Below are positions 23,801 through 32,775 of a DNA stretch of 64,000 bases, one piece after another. This DNA is from Oscillospiraceae bacterium (GTDB taxonomy: Bacteria; Bacillota; Clostridia; Oscillospirales; Ruminococcaceae). Position numbers and translations under genes: made by a program. Below the pieces are notes generated by a model that was not told the origin of the DNA, made no database searches, and was given only the letters and a program-made list of their open reading frames with translations. Position 1 is the first letter of the stretch; every line of letters begins with the position of its first letter. The DNA lies in NCBI GenBank assembly GCA_025757985.1, contig CP107210.1, forward strand, positions 2,542,001 to 2,606,000. Direction: 5' to 3'.

Positions 23801-23961
23801 AAAGGCTTCTCCCCTTGGGGGAGAAGCTGCCGCCCGCAGGCGGCTGATGAGGGGAGAGCCTGCCGCTGCCAGCCGCAAAAGGGCGGGCATGGTACAGTCA
23901 TCCCTCATCCGCCCTCGGGCGGGGCCTCGGGCACCTTCCCCCACTTGGGGGAAGGCTTTTT
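23801..23961. repeat. Family B element
   Basis: Complete element with left palindrome CTCCCCTTGGGGGAG, variable stem GCCGCC-CGCA-GGCGGC, TGATGAGGGG and right arm CCCTCATCCGCCCTCGG to GGGGGAAGGC. Confidence 0.7.
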
Positions 23962-23975
23962 ATATAAGGTATGCT

Positions 23976-25379
23976 ATGACAAAATCGACGCTGCAACAAC
24001 AATTAGAAGACCTCTCCGCTGCCCGCTACCCGCTGCACATGCCCGGCCACAAGCGCCGCACTTTGCCCGCACCGGGGCTTGGCTGCGCTGCGTGGGATAT
24101 GACCGAAATTGACGGTGCGGACGACCTGCACGATGCGGACGGCATTTTGGCCGCTGCCATGCAGCGCACCGCCGCCCTGTACGGCAGCCGCCGCTGCTGG
24201 TATCTGGTGGGGGGCAGCACGGTCGGCCTGCTGGCGGGCATCCGCGCGCTGGCACCCTTCGGCAGTGAGGTCATTGTGGCGCGCAACTGCCACAAGGCCG
24301 TCTATCACGCCCTTGAGCTGGGGCAGCTGACCGCCCATTACCTGACGCCGCCGGTCGATGCGGCGTTCGGCATCTACGGCAGCGTGCCGCCCGCCGCGGT
24401 GGCTGCCGCGCTCGATGCGCACCCGCAGGCGCGCTGCGTCATCCTGACCAGCCCGACTTACGAGGGCGTTGTAAGCGATATAGCGTCCATTGCAAGGCTC
24501 TGCCACGCGCACGGCGTGCCGCTGCTTGTCGATGAGGCGCACGGCGCGCACTATCTGCCGTTTGCCGCGCAGTACGGCTGGCAGGGCGGCGCGGTCGCGG
24601 CGGGGGCCGACCTTGTCGTGCAAAGCGCCCACAAAACGCTGCCCAGCCTGACCCAGACCGCCTTTTTGCAGCTGAACGGCAGCCTTGCGGACCCCGCCGA
24701 GGTCGAACGCCAGCTTGATGTATTTGAGACAAGCTCACCCAGCTACCCGCTGCTCGTCAGTCTGGACGGCTGCACCGGCTGGCTGGCGCAGCAGGGGGAC
24801 ACGGCCTTTGCCGCATGGCGCGCCCGGCTGGACCGATTTGACGCTGCAGCGAAAAAGCTGCAGAACACGCGCATCCTGTGCTGCGGCGCGGACGCGCCCC
24901 ACCCGGACTTTTTTGCGCACGATGCCGGCAAGCTGCTGCTGCAGATCGGCGCGGCGGGCGCAGCGTATTTGCGGGAAAACGGCTTTGAGCCGGAGATGGT
25001 CTGCGGCCCCAATGTGCTGGCGATGACAAGCCCCTGCGATGCAGAGGACGCGCTGGACCGGCTGGCCGATGTGCTGGCCGCGTGGGACAAGACCGCTGCG
25101 CCGCCCGCCGCTGCGCCGCATATTCTGCCCGCGCCCGGCGCGGTGCGCTGCACGATCGGCGCGGCACTGCTGCGCCCGTCCCGCATTGTGCCGATGCAGA
25201 GCGCCGTGGGGCAGACCGCCGCCGAGTACCTCTGGGCCTACCCGCCCGGCGTGCCGCTGATCGCCCCCGGCGAGGAGGTGACGGCGGCACTGGCCGCCGC
25301 GTGTGAGGCGCTGGAAAAGGCGGGGACGAGGATCAAGCATATTGGGGGAAGCAGCGCGCAAGAAATCCGCGTTCTGTAG
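23976..25379 (+). CDS. PLP-dependent Orn/Lys/Arg decarboxylase family enzyme
   Basis: The 467-residue product belongs to the fold I decarboxylases. It shows YPLHMPGHKRR near the N-terminus, GSTVGLLAGI, LVDEAHGAHY and the PLP lysine motif QSAHKTLPSLTQ. It lacks the N-terminal wing domain of the large inducible enzymes, as in Bacillus YaaO/SpeA types. Likely substrates are lysine, arginine or ornithine, giving a polyamine or diamine. ATG 23976 is chosen because the frame upstream is repeat DNA; the ribosome binding site (AAGG) is weak. It is monocistronic. Substrate cannot be told from sequence alone. Confidence 0.82.
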   Translation: MTKSTLQQQLEDLSAARYPLHMPGHKRRTLPAPGLGCAAWDMTEIDGADDLHDADGILAAAMQRTAALYGSRRCWYLVGGSTVGLLAGIRALAPFGSEVIVARNCHKAVYHALELGQLTAHYLTPPVDAAFGIYGSVPPAAVAAALDAHPQARCVILTSPTYEGVVSDIASIARLCHAHGVPLLVDEAHGAHYLPFAAQYGWQGGAVAAGADLVVQSAHKTLPSLTQTAFLQLNGSLADPAEVERQLDVFETSSPSYPLLVSLDGCTGWLAQQGDTAFAAWRARLDRFDAAAKKLQNTRILCCGADAPHPDFFAHDAGKLLLQIGAAGAAYLRENGFEPEMVCGPNVLAMTSPCDAEDALDRLADVLAAWDKTAAPPAAAPHILPAPGAVRCTIGAALLRPSRIVPMQSAVGQTAAEYLWAYPPGVPLIAPGEEVTAALAAACEALEKAGTRIKHIGGSSAQEIRVL

Positions 25380-25462
25380 GGGCCGGGCATGCCCGGCCCG
25401 CGGCTTTCCCGCAAAAGCGCATCTGCCATACGGTTGAGGGCCGCACATGTGCGGCCCCTACA
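25376..25462. repeat. Family A pair
   Basis: Units at 25376-25402 (core GGGCATGCCC) and 25437-25462 (core CGCACATGTGCG) face inward; the first overlaps the stop codon of the decarboxylase gene. Confidence 0.7.
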
Positions 25463-25492
25463 ACGCTACCAAAAATCAAGAGACGGTTTCTA

Positions 25493-25521
25493 TTGACAAA
25501 CCCTCCCTTTTCATGTATTAT
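25493..25521 (+). promoter_or_regulatory. Promoter of the SCIFF peptide gene
   Basis: A perfect TTGACA (25493-25498), a 17-base spacer and TATTAT (25516-25521) form a strong promoter 37 bases before the scfA start. Confidence 0.8.
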
Positions 25522-25558
25522 AGTAATAATTCTAAATGTATAAAGGGGTGACTGTTTT

Positions 25559-25705
25559 ATGAAGCACATCCAGACTCTCGAGACCCGCGATATGGCGAAG
25601 AGCCTGCTGAACGGCGGTTGCGGCGAGTGCCAGACTTCCTGCCAGAGCGCCTGCAAGACCAGCTGCGGCATTGCCAACCAGCCTTGCGAGAAGACCGACA
25701 AGTAA
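25559..25705 (+). CDS. scfA: SCIFF ranthipeptide precursor
   Basis: This 48-residue peptide gene encodes six cysteines in its C-terminal half: GGCGECQTSCQSACKTSCG and a final Cys in QPCEK. The N-terminal leader begins MKHIQTLETRDMAKSL. This is the 'six cysteines in forty-five' precursor almost universal in Clostridia. The radical SAM enzyme encoded next forms thioether bridges between its Cys sulfurs and acceptor residues. GGGGTG lies upstream of the ATG. It has a strong promoter, and a hairpin after it would make the peptide more abundant than the enzyme. Confidence 0.93.
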   Translation: MKHIQTLETRDMAKSLLNGGCGECQTSCQSACKTSCGIANQPCEKTDK

Positions 25706-25720
25706 TTTTTGCTGGCTTTG

Positions 25721-25754
25721 ATGCCGGGGTGCCGTGTGGCAGCCCGGCATTTTC
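25721..25754 (+). terminator. Hairpin between scfA and scfB
   Basis: ATGCCGGGGTGCC and GGCAGCCCGGCAT pair over 12 of 13 positions and are followed by TTTC. This is a likely partial terminator that sets the peptide-to-enzyme ratio. Confidence 0.6.
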
Positions 25755-25807
25755 TATGATATGATGCGGTGGGGCGCATAGGAAATGTGCCCCCGCAAGG
25801 GGTTGCC

Positions 25808-25833
25808 GTAGGGGCGGATTCCATATCCGCCCG
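25808..25833. repeat. Family A unit
   Basis: GTAGGGGC, core GGATTCCATATCC, then GCCCGTGG; lies between scfA and scfB. Confidence 0.65.
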
Positions 25834-25876
25834 TGGCCGCCTGCCGTATATCCAACCTGACAAAACGGAGAAAACC

Positions 25877-27385
25877 ATGATCCATCAATACAAATTAAGC
25901 GGTTACAACATTGTGCTGGATGTCTACAGCGGCAGCGTACATGCGGTGGATGACGTCGCCTATGACGCCATCGCCCTGATCGAGCAAGGCAGCAGCCGGG
26001 AGCAGGCTGCTGCAGCCCTCGCCAAAAAGTACGCGGGCCGCGCCGATGTCACGGCAAACGACATCAACGATGTGCTGGACGATATTGACGAGCTGACCGC
26101 CGCCGGCCAGCTGTTTGCGCCCGATGCCTACGCCGACCACGCCTTTGACTTTAAAAACCGTTCCAATGTGGTCAAGGCGCTCTGCCTGCATGTGGCCCAC
26201 ACCTGCAACCTGAACTGCAGCTACTGCTTTGCCGCGCAGGGCAAATTCCACGGCGAGGCCGGGCTGATGAGCTTTGAGACCGGCAAGCGCGCGCTGGACT
26301 TTTTGATCGAAAACTCCGGCACCCGCCGCAATCTGGAGGTCGATTTCTTCGGCGGTGAGCCGCTGATGAACTTCGAGGTCTGCAAGCAGCTGGTTGCCTA
26401 TGCGCGCAGCATCGAGGGAAAGTATAACAAGAACTTCCGCTTTACGATGACGACCAACGGCATCGGCATCACCGATGAAGTCATTGACTGGTGCAACAAG
26501 GAATGCCATAATGTTGTGCTTTCGCTCGATGGCCGCAAGGAGGTCAACGACCGCTTCCGCGTGGATCTGGCCGGTAACGGCAGCTATGACCGCATCGTGC
26601 CCAAGTTCCAGAAGCTGGTCAAGGCGCGCGGCGGCAAGGGCTACTATATGCGCGGCACCTTTACGCATCACAATGTTGATTTTACCAAGGACCTGTTCCA
26701 TATGGCGGACGACCTCGGCTTCAGCGAGCTGTCGATGGAGCCTGTTGTGGCGCCGCCCGACTCCCCCGAGGCGCTGACCGAGGAGGATCTGCCCAAGCTG
26801 TTTGACCAGTATGAGCTGCTGGCCAACGACATGCTGCGCCGCCAGAAGGCTGGCAAGCCGATCACCTTCTACCATTACATTCTGGATCTGAAGCACGGCC
26901 CCTGCATCTACAAGCGCATCTCGGGCTGTGGCTCCGGCACCGAGTATATGGCCGTGACCCCGTGGGGCGATCTCTACCCCTGCCACCAGTTTGTGGGCGA
27001 CCCGAACTACAAGCTGGGCAATGTCTGGGACGGCGTGACCAACACCGCCCTGCGCGATGAGTTCAAGCTCTGCAATGTCTACGCCCGCCCCGACTGCAAG
27101 GATTGCTGGGCGCGGCTCTACTGCGCGGGCGGCTGCGCGGCCAACGCGCTGCACGCCACCGGCGACATCCACGGCACCTATGAGTACGGCTGCAAGGTGT
27201 TCCGCAAGCGGATGGAGTGCGCCCTGATGATGCAGGTCGCACAGCGCCTTGACCCCGAGCTGGCGAAGAACGCCGTGCAGTTCGAGAGTGACTGCGACGG
27301 CTGCGGGGCGACGGAGTCGAGCGCCGCCTGCGGCGGATGCAGCGAGACGGAGGAAGCGCAACGGTCGCAGAAAACGAGCCTGTAA
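25877..27385 (+). CDS. scfB: Radical SAM/SPASM SCIFF maturase
   Basis: The 502-residue enzyme installs thioether crosslinks in the SCIFF peptide. The N-terminal RiPP-recognition region (1-95) precedes the radical SAM core with TCNLNCSYC (Cys110, 114 and 117 bind the 4Fe-4S cluster), GGEPLMNFEVC and TMTTNG. The C-terminal SPASM domain carries further Cys clusters: SGCGSGTEYM, YPCHQFVGD, CNVYARPDCKDC, YCAGGCAANAL. A Cys-rich tail (CDGCGATESSAACGGC) may bind the last cluster ligand. ATG 25877 follows CGGAGAAAACC. The gene follows scfA, separated by a hairpin and a repeat unit. Confidence 0.95.
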   Translation: MIHQYKLSGYNIVLDVYSGSVHAVDDVAYDAIALIEQGSSREQAAAALAKKYAGRADVTANDINDVLDDIDELTAAGQLFAPDAYADHAFDFKNRSNVVKALCLHVAHTCNLNCSYCFAAQGKFHGEAGLMSFETGKRALDFLIENSGTRRNLEVDFFGGEPLMNFEVCKQLVAYARSIEGKYNKNFRFTMTTNGIGITDEVIDWCNKECHNVVLSLDGRKEVNDRFRVDLAGNGSYDRIVPKFQKLVKARGGKGYYMRGTFTHHNVDFTKDLFHMADDLGFSELSMEPVVAPPDSPEALTEEDLPKLFDQYELLANDMLRRQKAGKPITFYHYILDLKHGPCIYKRISGCGSGTEYMAVTPWGDLYPCHQFVGDPNYKLGNVWDGVTNTALRDEFKLCNVYARPDCKDCWARLYCAGGCAANALHATGDIHGTYEYGCKVFRKRMECALMMQVAQRLDPELAKNAVQFESDCDGCGATESSAACGGCSETEEAQRSQKTSL

Positions 27386-27468
27386 AGGCGAAGTTTGATG
27401 CGGTAACCGCAAGAGTAGGGCAACGACGGCGCGTGCGAGAAGTAAATAGCCATTGAGTATGCCGCTCT

Positions 27469-27724
27469 GTAGGGGCCGGGCATGCCCGGCCCCTACCGCG
27501 TCACAATGGCAAACGGCAGCTGCGGAGGGGTCAAGACCCCTCCCTACAGATCGGGGTCCACGGGTGCTTTGTAGGGAACGGTCTTGACCGTTCCGGGGAC
27601 ATGTGCCGTTATTGCATGGTAAAACATTGTTAAGGCGTAGGGGCCGGGCATGCCCGGCCCGCAGCTTACCGGCAAGCACCTGCTTTCCGGTTTATGTTGC
27701 GGGCCGGACATGTCCGGCCCCTAC
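27469..27724. repeat. Family A cluster (5 units)
   Basis: Units at 27469-27496, 27524-27547, 27571-27595, 27637-27662 and 27700-27724. Cores are GGGCATGCCC, GGGTCAAGACCC, CGGTCTTGACCG, GGGCATGCCC and GGACATGTCC. They occupy most of the 27386-27756 gap, which has no gene. Confidence 0.7.
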
Positions 27725-27756
27725 AGGAATATAAAAGATAAACACCTGTCAGCTGT

Positions 27757-29544
27757 TTATCTGCCAATCGCCGCGCACTTGGCCTGCAGCCATGCCTTCT
27801 CGTCCTCATTCAGGCGGGGGCTGAGCATCTCATAGACATGGGCATGGTAGTCGTTCAGCCAGTTGAGCTGGTCGCGGCTCAACTCGTCCACAAGGAGCGG
27901 CTCGGTCGAGATGGGCACCAGCGTCAGCGGGGCAAAGCCCAGCCAGTGGCCGTACTGGTTCTCGCCCATATCCACGCACTCCAGCTCGTTCTCGATGCGG
28001 ATGCCGACCTCATCGGTCTCATAGATGCCCGGCTCATCGGTGATGGTCATGCCGGGCTTAAAAATCACGGGGTTGTTCGGGCGCAGGCTCTGGGGGCCTT
28101 CGTGTACGCCGGAGATGAAGCCAACGCCGTGGCCGGTGCCGCAGCGGTAGTTGACCTTGTGCGCCCAGACCGGGCCGCGGGCAAAGGTGTCCAGCGCAAA
28201 GCCGGTGCAGTAGTCCAGAAAGACGGCGCGGGCCATGTCGATGTGGCTCTGCAGCACCCATGTGTAATAGCGGCGCTCATTGTCGGTCAGCGGGCCGACC
28301 GGGTAGGTGCGGGTGATGTCGGTCGTGCCGCAGTCATACTGGCCGCCGTTGTCCACCAGCAGGAAGCCGTGCGGCTCGATGACGCTGTTGACCTCGCCCT
28401 CGGCGTGGTAGTGCATCATGGCGGCGTTGGCACCGTAGGCGGCAATGGTCGAGAAGCTGTCCTCAAAGTAGCCGGGCTGCTCGGCGCGGCGCTTCTGCAG
28501 CATCGTGTCGATGCCGATCTCGGTCAGGGTCTTGCCCTCGGCCAGTGCCTTTTCCAAATCCATCTGGAACCGCACCACAGCCACGCCGTCACGGATGTGG
28601 CACTCGCGGAGGTTCTTCAGCTCGGTCTCGTTCTTGATGCCCTTCAGGGCGAAGATCGGGTCAGCGCCGGCCACCGTCTTGTGGGCGGTCAGGGCCTCGT
28701 ACAGGGCAAAATTGGTTGCCTTTTCGTCAACAAGGAACACTTCCTCAGCGGGCAGGGCGTGGACGGCGTCGATCAGTTCATTGTAGCCGCGCAGCGTCAC
28801 GCCGCTCTCGGCCAGCGTGGCGGTATCGGCGTCAGACAGGCGGCCCGGCGCAATAAACAGCGTGCAGGCGTCCATCGTGACGAGGGCGTAGGCAACGGCC
28901 AGCGGGGTGCAGGGCAGGTCGCGGGCGCGCAGGTTCAGCAGCCAGCCCACGCAGTCCAGACCGGTCACGGCCAGCGCGGTGGCACCGGCCTTCTGCAGCG
29001 CGGCGCGCACCAGAGCAATGCGGTCGGCGGCGGCCGCGCCGGTCTGGGCGGGGGTCAGAAGGTTGCAGGGGGTGTCGGGCAGGGCAGGGCGCTCACCCGT
29101 GGCGTCCCAGATGGGGGAGGCGACATCAAGGCTCTTGAGCGCGGCACCCTTTTTGGCCAGTGCATCGCGGTATTCCTTGGCGATCGTGGCGGGCACACAG
29201 CTGCCGTCCAGCAGCAGCGTCTCGCCCTGTGCAAAGTGGCTCTCCAGATACTCGGCCACGGTCGGCACGCCCGCAGAGCCTGCGTGCATGCACTCGATCT
29301 CGCTGCCGGCCAGCTGGCGGTCGGCCTGCACATAGAAGCGGCCGTCACACCACAGGGCGCTGCGGTCTTGGGTCACAACGAGGGTCGAGTTCTCCCCGAT
29401 AAAGCCGGAAAACCACGGAAGAGCGTTGTAATAGCCGGGCAGATACTCACTGCAGTGGGGGTCGCTGGTCATAATCAGCACGCCATCGGCCCCGGCTGCC
29501 TTCGCGGCAGCGCGCAGCGCGGCGATTTTTTCATTGGTAGTCAA
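27757..29544 (-). CDS. pepP: Xaa-Pro aminopeptidase (aminopeptidase P family)
   Basis: The 595-residue product has the three-domain layout of long aminopeptidase P: two creatinase N-type domains (about 1-300) and a C-terminal pita-bread metallopeptidase. The two-metal site residues are in VDNGGQYDCGTTDITR, GTGHGVGF and TDEPGIYETDEVGIRIENE. It removes N-terminal residues before proline. No ATG fits; the frame has TTG at 29544-29542 with AAAAAGGAGCG about 10 bases upstream, so I place the start there. The gene is followed by repeats and appears monocistronic. Confidence 0.87.
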   Translation of the reverse strand: MTTNEKIAALRAAAKAAGADGVLIMTSDPHCSEYLPGYYNALPWFSGFIGENSTLVVTQDRSALWCDGRFYVQADRQLAGSEIECMHAGSAGVPTVAEYLESHFAQGETLLLDGSCVPATIAKEYRDALAKKGAALKSLDVASPIWDATGERPALPDTPCNLLTPAQTGAAAADRIALVRAALQKAGATALAVTGLDCVGWLLNLRARDLPCTPLAVAYALVTMDACTLFIAPGRLSDADTATLAESGVTLRGYNELIDAVHALPAEEVFLVDEKATNFALYEALTAHKTVAGADPIFALKGIKNETELKNLRECHIRDGVAVVRFQMDLEKALAEGKTLTEIGIDTMLQKRRAEQPGYFEDSFSTIAAYGANAAMMHYHAEGEVNSVIEPHGFLLVDNGGQYDCGTTDITRTYPVGPLTDNERRYYTWVLQSHIDMARAVFLDYCTGFALDTFARGPVWAHKVNYRCGTGHGVGFISGVHEGPQSLRPNNPVIFKPGMTITDEPGIYETDEVGIRIENELECVDMGENQYGHWLGFAPLTLVPISTEPLLVDELSRDQLNWLNDYHAHVYEMLSPRLNEDEKAWLQAKCAAIGR

Positions 29545-29687
29545 AATGGATCGCTCCTTTTTGTGATAGATATTGGGGTTAGGTATATCATACCACGAAT
29601 GCTGCAAATAATAAATAGATAAGAGATAAAAGATAATAGATAATAAAAAAGGTGGAGTTTGCGCTGAGCGCAAACAAAATGCGGCGG

Positions 29688-30125
29688 TAGGGGGCGGCGT
29701 CCCCGACGCCCCGCCGTGCAGGCGGTTGTTTGCGGGCAATGCGTAGGGGAGGAATTTATCCCTCCCGGGGTGTTTGCGGCGGCGCAGGGTTCCCGGGCGG
29801 CATGTATGCCGCCCCTACGGGCCAACCCGCTAATGTCTGCCTACCCGGCGGAGCGGTCAAGACCGCTCCCTACAAAGCACCCGTGAACGATAGCCCGTAG
29901 GGAGGGGTCTTAACCCCTCCGAGGCAGTGTCCCATTAGCGCCAGCCCGCGGGACACCCCCGGGCCGGGCGCTTGGCGGCGCACAACGAGCGCCGCCAGCC
30001 AGCAAAGCTGGCCCGCTCGTGCGGTTGTTTGCCCCGCGGGGGCAAACATTGTTCGCTCCCCGGTTTCGCTCCGCTCAACCGTGGCCCCACGCTCACAACC
30101 CCGCAGTGCCCGGCCCCTACGGGGA
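29688..30125. repeat. Dense family A cluster with a composite palindrome
   Basis: Five simple units lie between 29688 and 29921 (cores GGCGTCCCCGACGCC, GGAATTTATCC, GGCATGTATGCC, GCGGTCAAGACCGC, GGGTCTTAACCC). A larger composite follows to about 30125. It contains GGGCCGGGCG and later CCGGCCCCTAC, with nested palindromes such as GTTTGCCCCGCGGGGGCAAAC and GCCAGCAAAGCTGGC. The 29545-30271 gap has no credible gene. An A+T-rich stretch at 29580-29650 probably holds the pepP promoter, and TATAAT at 30203-30208 that of the next gene. Confidence 0.65.
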
Positions 30126-30271
30126 GGCGGTAATCCAATAAATTTTGCAAAAAATTCAAAAATTACGGCGCAAAAAGGCGCAAAACCCCTTGACTCGTTT
30201 GTTATAATAGTATTAGCAGTTAGTCTTTTAGATTGCCAAAATCATAAACATCTGAATAGAGGTACCCAATT

Positions 30272-31546
30272 ATGGCTGAAAACAAAACCAAGATCGACAT
30301 TTTCTCCGGCTTTCTCGGTGCCGGCAAGACCACCCTTATCAAAAAGCTCATCAAAGAGGCGTTCGCGGGCGAAAAGATCGTCCTGATCGAGAACGAATTC
30401 GGCGAGATCGGCATTGACGGCGGCTTTATGCGCGAGGCCGGTATTCAGGTCAACGAGCTGAACTCCGGCTGCATCTGCTGCAGTCTGGTCGGCGATTTCC
30501 GCGAGGCGCTGAAAAAGGTCGTTGAGACCTACCACCCCGACCGCATCCTCATCGAGCCGTCCGGCGTTGGCAAGCTGAGCGATGTCACCCGCGCAGTCGA
30601 GGGCGTGGCCGAGACCCTGCCGGTGCTGCTGAACAGCTTTGTCACCGTGGCCGATGTCAACAAGGTCAAGATGTATATGAAGAACTTCGGCGAGTTCTAT
30701 GACGATCAGGTCAGCCATGCCTCCTGCATCATCCTGAGCCGCACCGGCAACGCCGGCGAGGATAAGGTCGCTGCCGCCGTTGCCCTGCTGGCCGAGAAGA
30801 ACCCCACCGCCACCATCGTCACCACCGACTGGACCGCCCTGACCGGCGCCCAGATCGTCTCTGTCATGGACGGCAAGCGCGACCTTGTGGCCGAGCTGCT
30901 GGACGAGGCCCGCGCCGCCAACGAGGCACATGCCGGTGAGGAGGAGCATCACCACCACCATCATCACCATGATGAGGACGAGCATGACCACGAGCATTGC
31001 TGCCATCACGACCATGACGAGGACGAGCATGACCACGAGCATTGCTGCCATCACGACCATGACGAGGACGAGCATGACCACGAGCATTGCTGCCATCATG
31101 ACCATGACGAGGATGAGCACGACCACGAGCATTGCTGCCATCACGATCATGACGAGGATGACCACGACCATGAGCATTGCTGCCATCATGACCATGATGA
31201 GGATGACCACCATCATGAGCATCACTACGATGAGCATGGCGTCTGCAGCTGCGGCCACCACCACGACCATGATGCCGATGAGGTGTTCACCAGCTGGGGC
31301 AAGGAGACGGCCCACAAGTACAGCCGCGAGGATCTCGACAAGGCGCTGCACGCGCTGGACGAGGGTGCTTACGGCATGATCCTGCGCGCCAAGGGCATCG
31401 TGGACGGCGGCGACACATGGTATGAGTTCGATATGGTTCCCGGCGAGCATGAGATCCGCACCTGTGGCCCCGATGTCACCGGCAAGCTCTGTGTGATCGG
31501 CTCCGAGCTGAAAGAGCACGAGATCGCCGAGCTGTTCCATGTTTGA
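30272..31546 (+). CDS. G3E GTPase (CobW/COG0523) with His-rich metal-binding insert
   Basis: The 424-residue product has Walker A GFLGAGKT, the G3E zinc motif SGCICCSL, IEPSGVGK and a C-terminal CobW-type domain ending ELKEHEIAELFHV. Between them (about 223-337) lies a His/Asp/Glu/Cys-rich insert built of five or more copies of a 15-residue unit (CCHHDHDEDEHDHEH), encoded by a 45-bp tandem DNA repeat. COG0523 proteins are GTP-dependent metal chaperones for zinc, cobalt or nickel; the insert would store or capture metal. It precedes a second, divergent G3E gene, and the two likely work together. Confidence 0.88.
   Translation: MAENKTKIDIFSGFLGAGKTTLIKKLIKEAFAGEKIVLIENEFGEIGIDGGFMREAGIQVNELNSGCICCSLVGDFREALKKVVETYHPDRILIEPSGVGKLSDVTRAVEGVAETLPVLLNSFVTVADVNKVKMYMKNFGEFYDDQVSHASCIILSRTGNAGEDKVAAAVALLAEKNPTATIVTTDWTALTGAQIVSVMDGKRDLVAELLDEARAANEAHAGEEEHHHHHHHHDEDEHDHEHCCHHDHDEDEHDHEHCCHHDHDEDEHDHEHCCHHDHDEDEHDHEHCCHHDHDEDDHDHEHCCHHDHDEDDHHHEHHYDEHGVCSCGHHHDHDADEVFTSWGKETAHKYSREDLDKALHALDEGAYGMILRAKGIVDGGDTWYEFDMVPGEHEIRTCGPDVTGKLCVIGSELKEHEIAELFHV
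30973..31227. repeat. 45-bp tandem repeat within the G3E GTPase gene
   Basis: About five and a half near-identical 45-bp units, each containing GAGCATTGCTGCCATCA, lie in frame. The near identity at third positions suggests recent slippage, so copy number probably varies between strains. Confidence 0.8.
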
Positions 31547-31551
31547 TTTTG

Positions 31552-31709
31552 CAACGCCTTCCCCCTTGGGGGAAGGTGCCTGAGGCTCCGCCCGAAGGCG
31601 GATGAGGGGCGAGCCTGCCGCAACAGCCCACGAATGACAGGCCGCGATTAGCTCTCCCCTCATCAGTCCGCTTCGCGGACAGCTTCTCCCCTAGGGGAGA
31701 AGCCTTTGA
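31552..31709. repeat. Family B element
   Basis: Complete element in reverse order: CCTTCCCCCTTGGGGGAAGG, then GCCCGAAGGCGGATGAGGGG, and back through CCCCTCATCAGTCCGCTTCG to CTTCTCCCCTAGGGGAGAAG. The variable stem is GTCCGC-TTC-GCGGAC. Confidence 0.7.
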
Positions 31710-31735
31710 CTGCTACTAACCGAAAGGACACCCCT

Positions 31736-32713
31736 ATGCCTAAACAAATCCCCGTATACCTTTTTGTCGGCCAGCTGGAGAGCGGCAAGACAAAATTCAT
31801 TCAGGAAACGATGGAGGACCCCAACTTCGACTCCGGCGACAAGACGCTGCTGCTGGTCTGCGAGGAGGGCGAGATCGAGTATGATCCCAAAAAGTTTGCC
31901 TTCGGCGGCGTGCATGTTGCCCAGATCGAGGACAAGAGCGAGCTGACGCAGGAGAACCTGACCGCGCTGGAGAAAAAGTCCGGCTGCGGCCGCGTTATCA
32001 TCGAGTACAACGGCATGTGGCTTGTGCAGGAATTGTATGATGCCCTGCCGGACAACTGGCTCGTCTACCAGTGTCTGGCCACGGCGGATGGCACGACCAT
32101 CAAGACCTACGCGGGTGACAGCGCCATGCGCAGCCTGCTGTTGGATAAGATTCGCGGCAGCGAGCTGCTGGTCGTCAACCGTGCCGAGGCTGTCAACGAT
32201 GATGAGAGCCGCCAGCTGATCCACAAGCTGGTCCGTCAGGCCAGCCGCCGCTGCGACATTGCCTATGAGTTCGCCAACGGCAGCGTTGCCTACGATGACA
32301 TCCCCGACCCGCTGCCCTTTGATGTGGACGCCCCCGTCATTGAGATCCCGGAGGAGTTCTTCGGCGTCTGGTACATGGACTGCATGGACGATCCGAAGAA
32401 ATATGACGGCAAGACGGTGAAATATCTGGCGCAGGTCTGCCAGACCCAGCAGGCCGGAAAAGGCTCGTTCGTGCCCGGCCGCTTTGCCATGACCTGCTGC
32501 GTGCAGGATATCCAGTTTGTCGGCATGCCCTGCCGCTATGACGATTACAAGAGTCTGGAGCAGCGCAGCTGGATCAACATTACCGCCAAGGTCAATGTAA
32601 AATACCACCCCATCTACAAGGGCCAGACGCCGGACTCCACCGGCCCGGTCCTGACCGCGATTTCTGTGGAACCCGGCGAGAAGCCCGCACAGGATGTCGT
32701 GATGTTCAGCTAA
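31736..32713 (+). CDS. G3E-like GTPase fused to a DUF1980-type domain
   Basis: The 325-residue product starts PVYLFVGQLESGKTKF, a Walker A similar to CobW GTPases, but the Cys-x-Cys-Cys metal motif is missing. The C-terminal 120 residues (YDGKTVKYLAQV, PGRFAMTCCVQDIQF, SWINITAKVNV) resemble the DUF1980/TIGR03943 domain that accompanies a permease in metal-stress operons of Bacilli. The permease itself is not here. ATG 31736 has AAAGGA upstream. With the preceding gene it likely forms a metal-handling pair. Domain naming is by recall; the fusion is directly visible. Confidence 0.7.
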   Translation: MPKQIPVYLFVGQLESGKTKFIQETMEDPNFDSGDKTLLLVCEEGEIEYDPKKFAFGGVHVAQIEDKSELTQENLTALEKKSGCGRVIIEYNGMWLVQELYDALPDNWLVYQCLATADGTTIKTYAGDSAMRSLLLDKIRGSELLVVNRAEAVNDDESRQLIHKLVRQASRRCDIAYEFANGSVAYDDIPDPLPFDVDAPVIEIPEEFFGVWYMDCMDDPKKYDGKTVKYLAQVCQTQQAGKGSFVPGRFAMTCCVQDIQFVGMPCRYDDYKSLEQRSWINITAKVNVKYHPIYKGQTPDSTGPVLTAISVEPGEKPAQDVVMFS

Positions 32714-32722
32714 AATAAGCAT

Positions 32723-32762
32723 AAAAAGCACCTGCCTTCGTCAGAAAGCAGGTGCTTTTTTG
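32723..32762 (+). terminator. Terminator of the G3E gene pair
   Basis: AAAAAGCACCTGC pairs with GCAGGTGCTTTTT; the 12-base loop is followed by T-rich sequence. Confidence 0.85.
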
Positions 32763-32775
32763 TTGGTCGGCTTGT

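Noticed and set aside
30973..31227. Regular repeat that could be taken for a CRISPR array
   Set aside because: Units are contiguous, in frame and encode a His-rich protein segment; there are no spacers. The family A repeats also lack regular spacing and cas genes.
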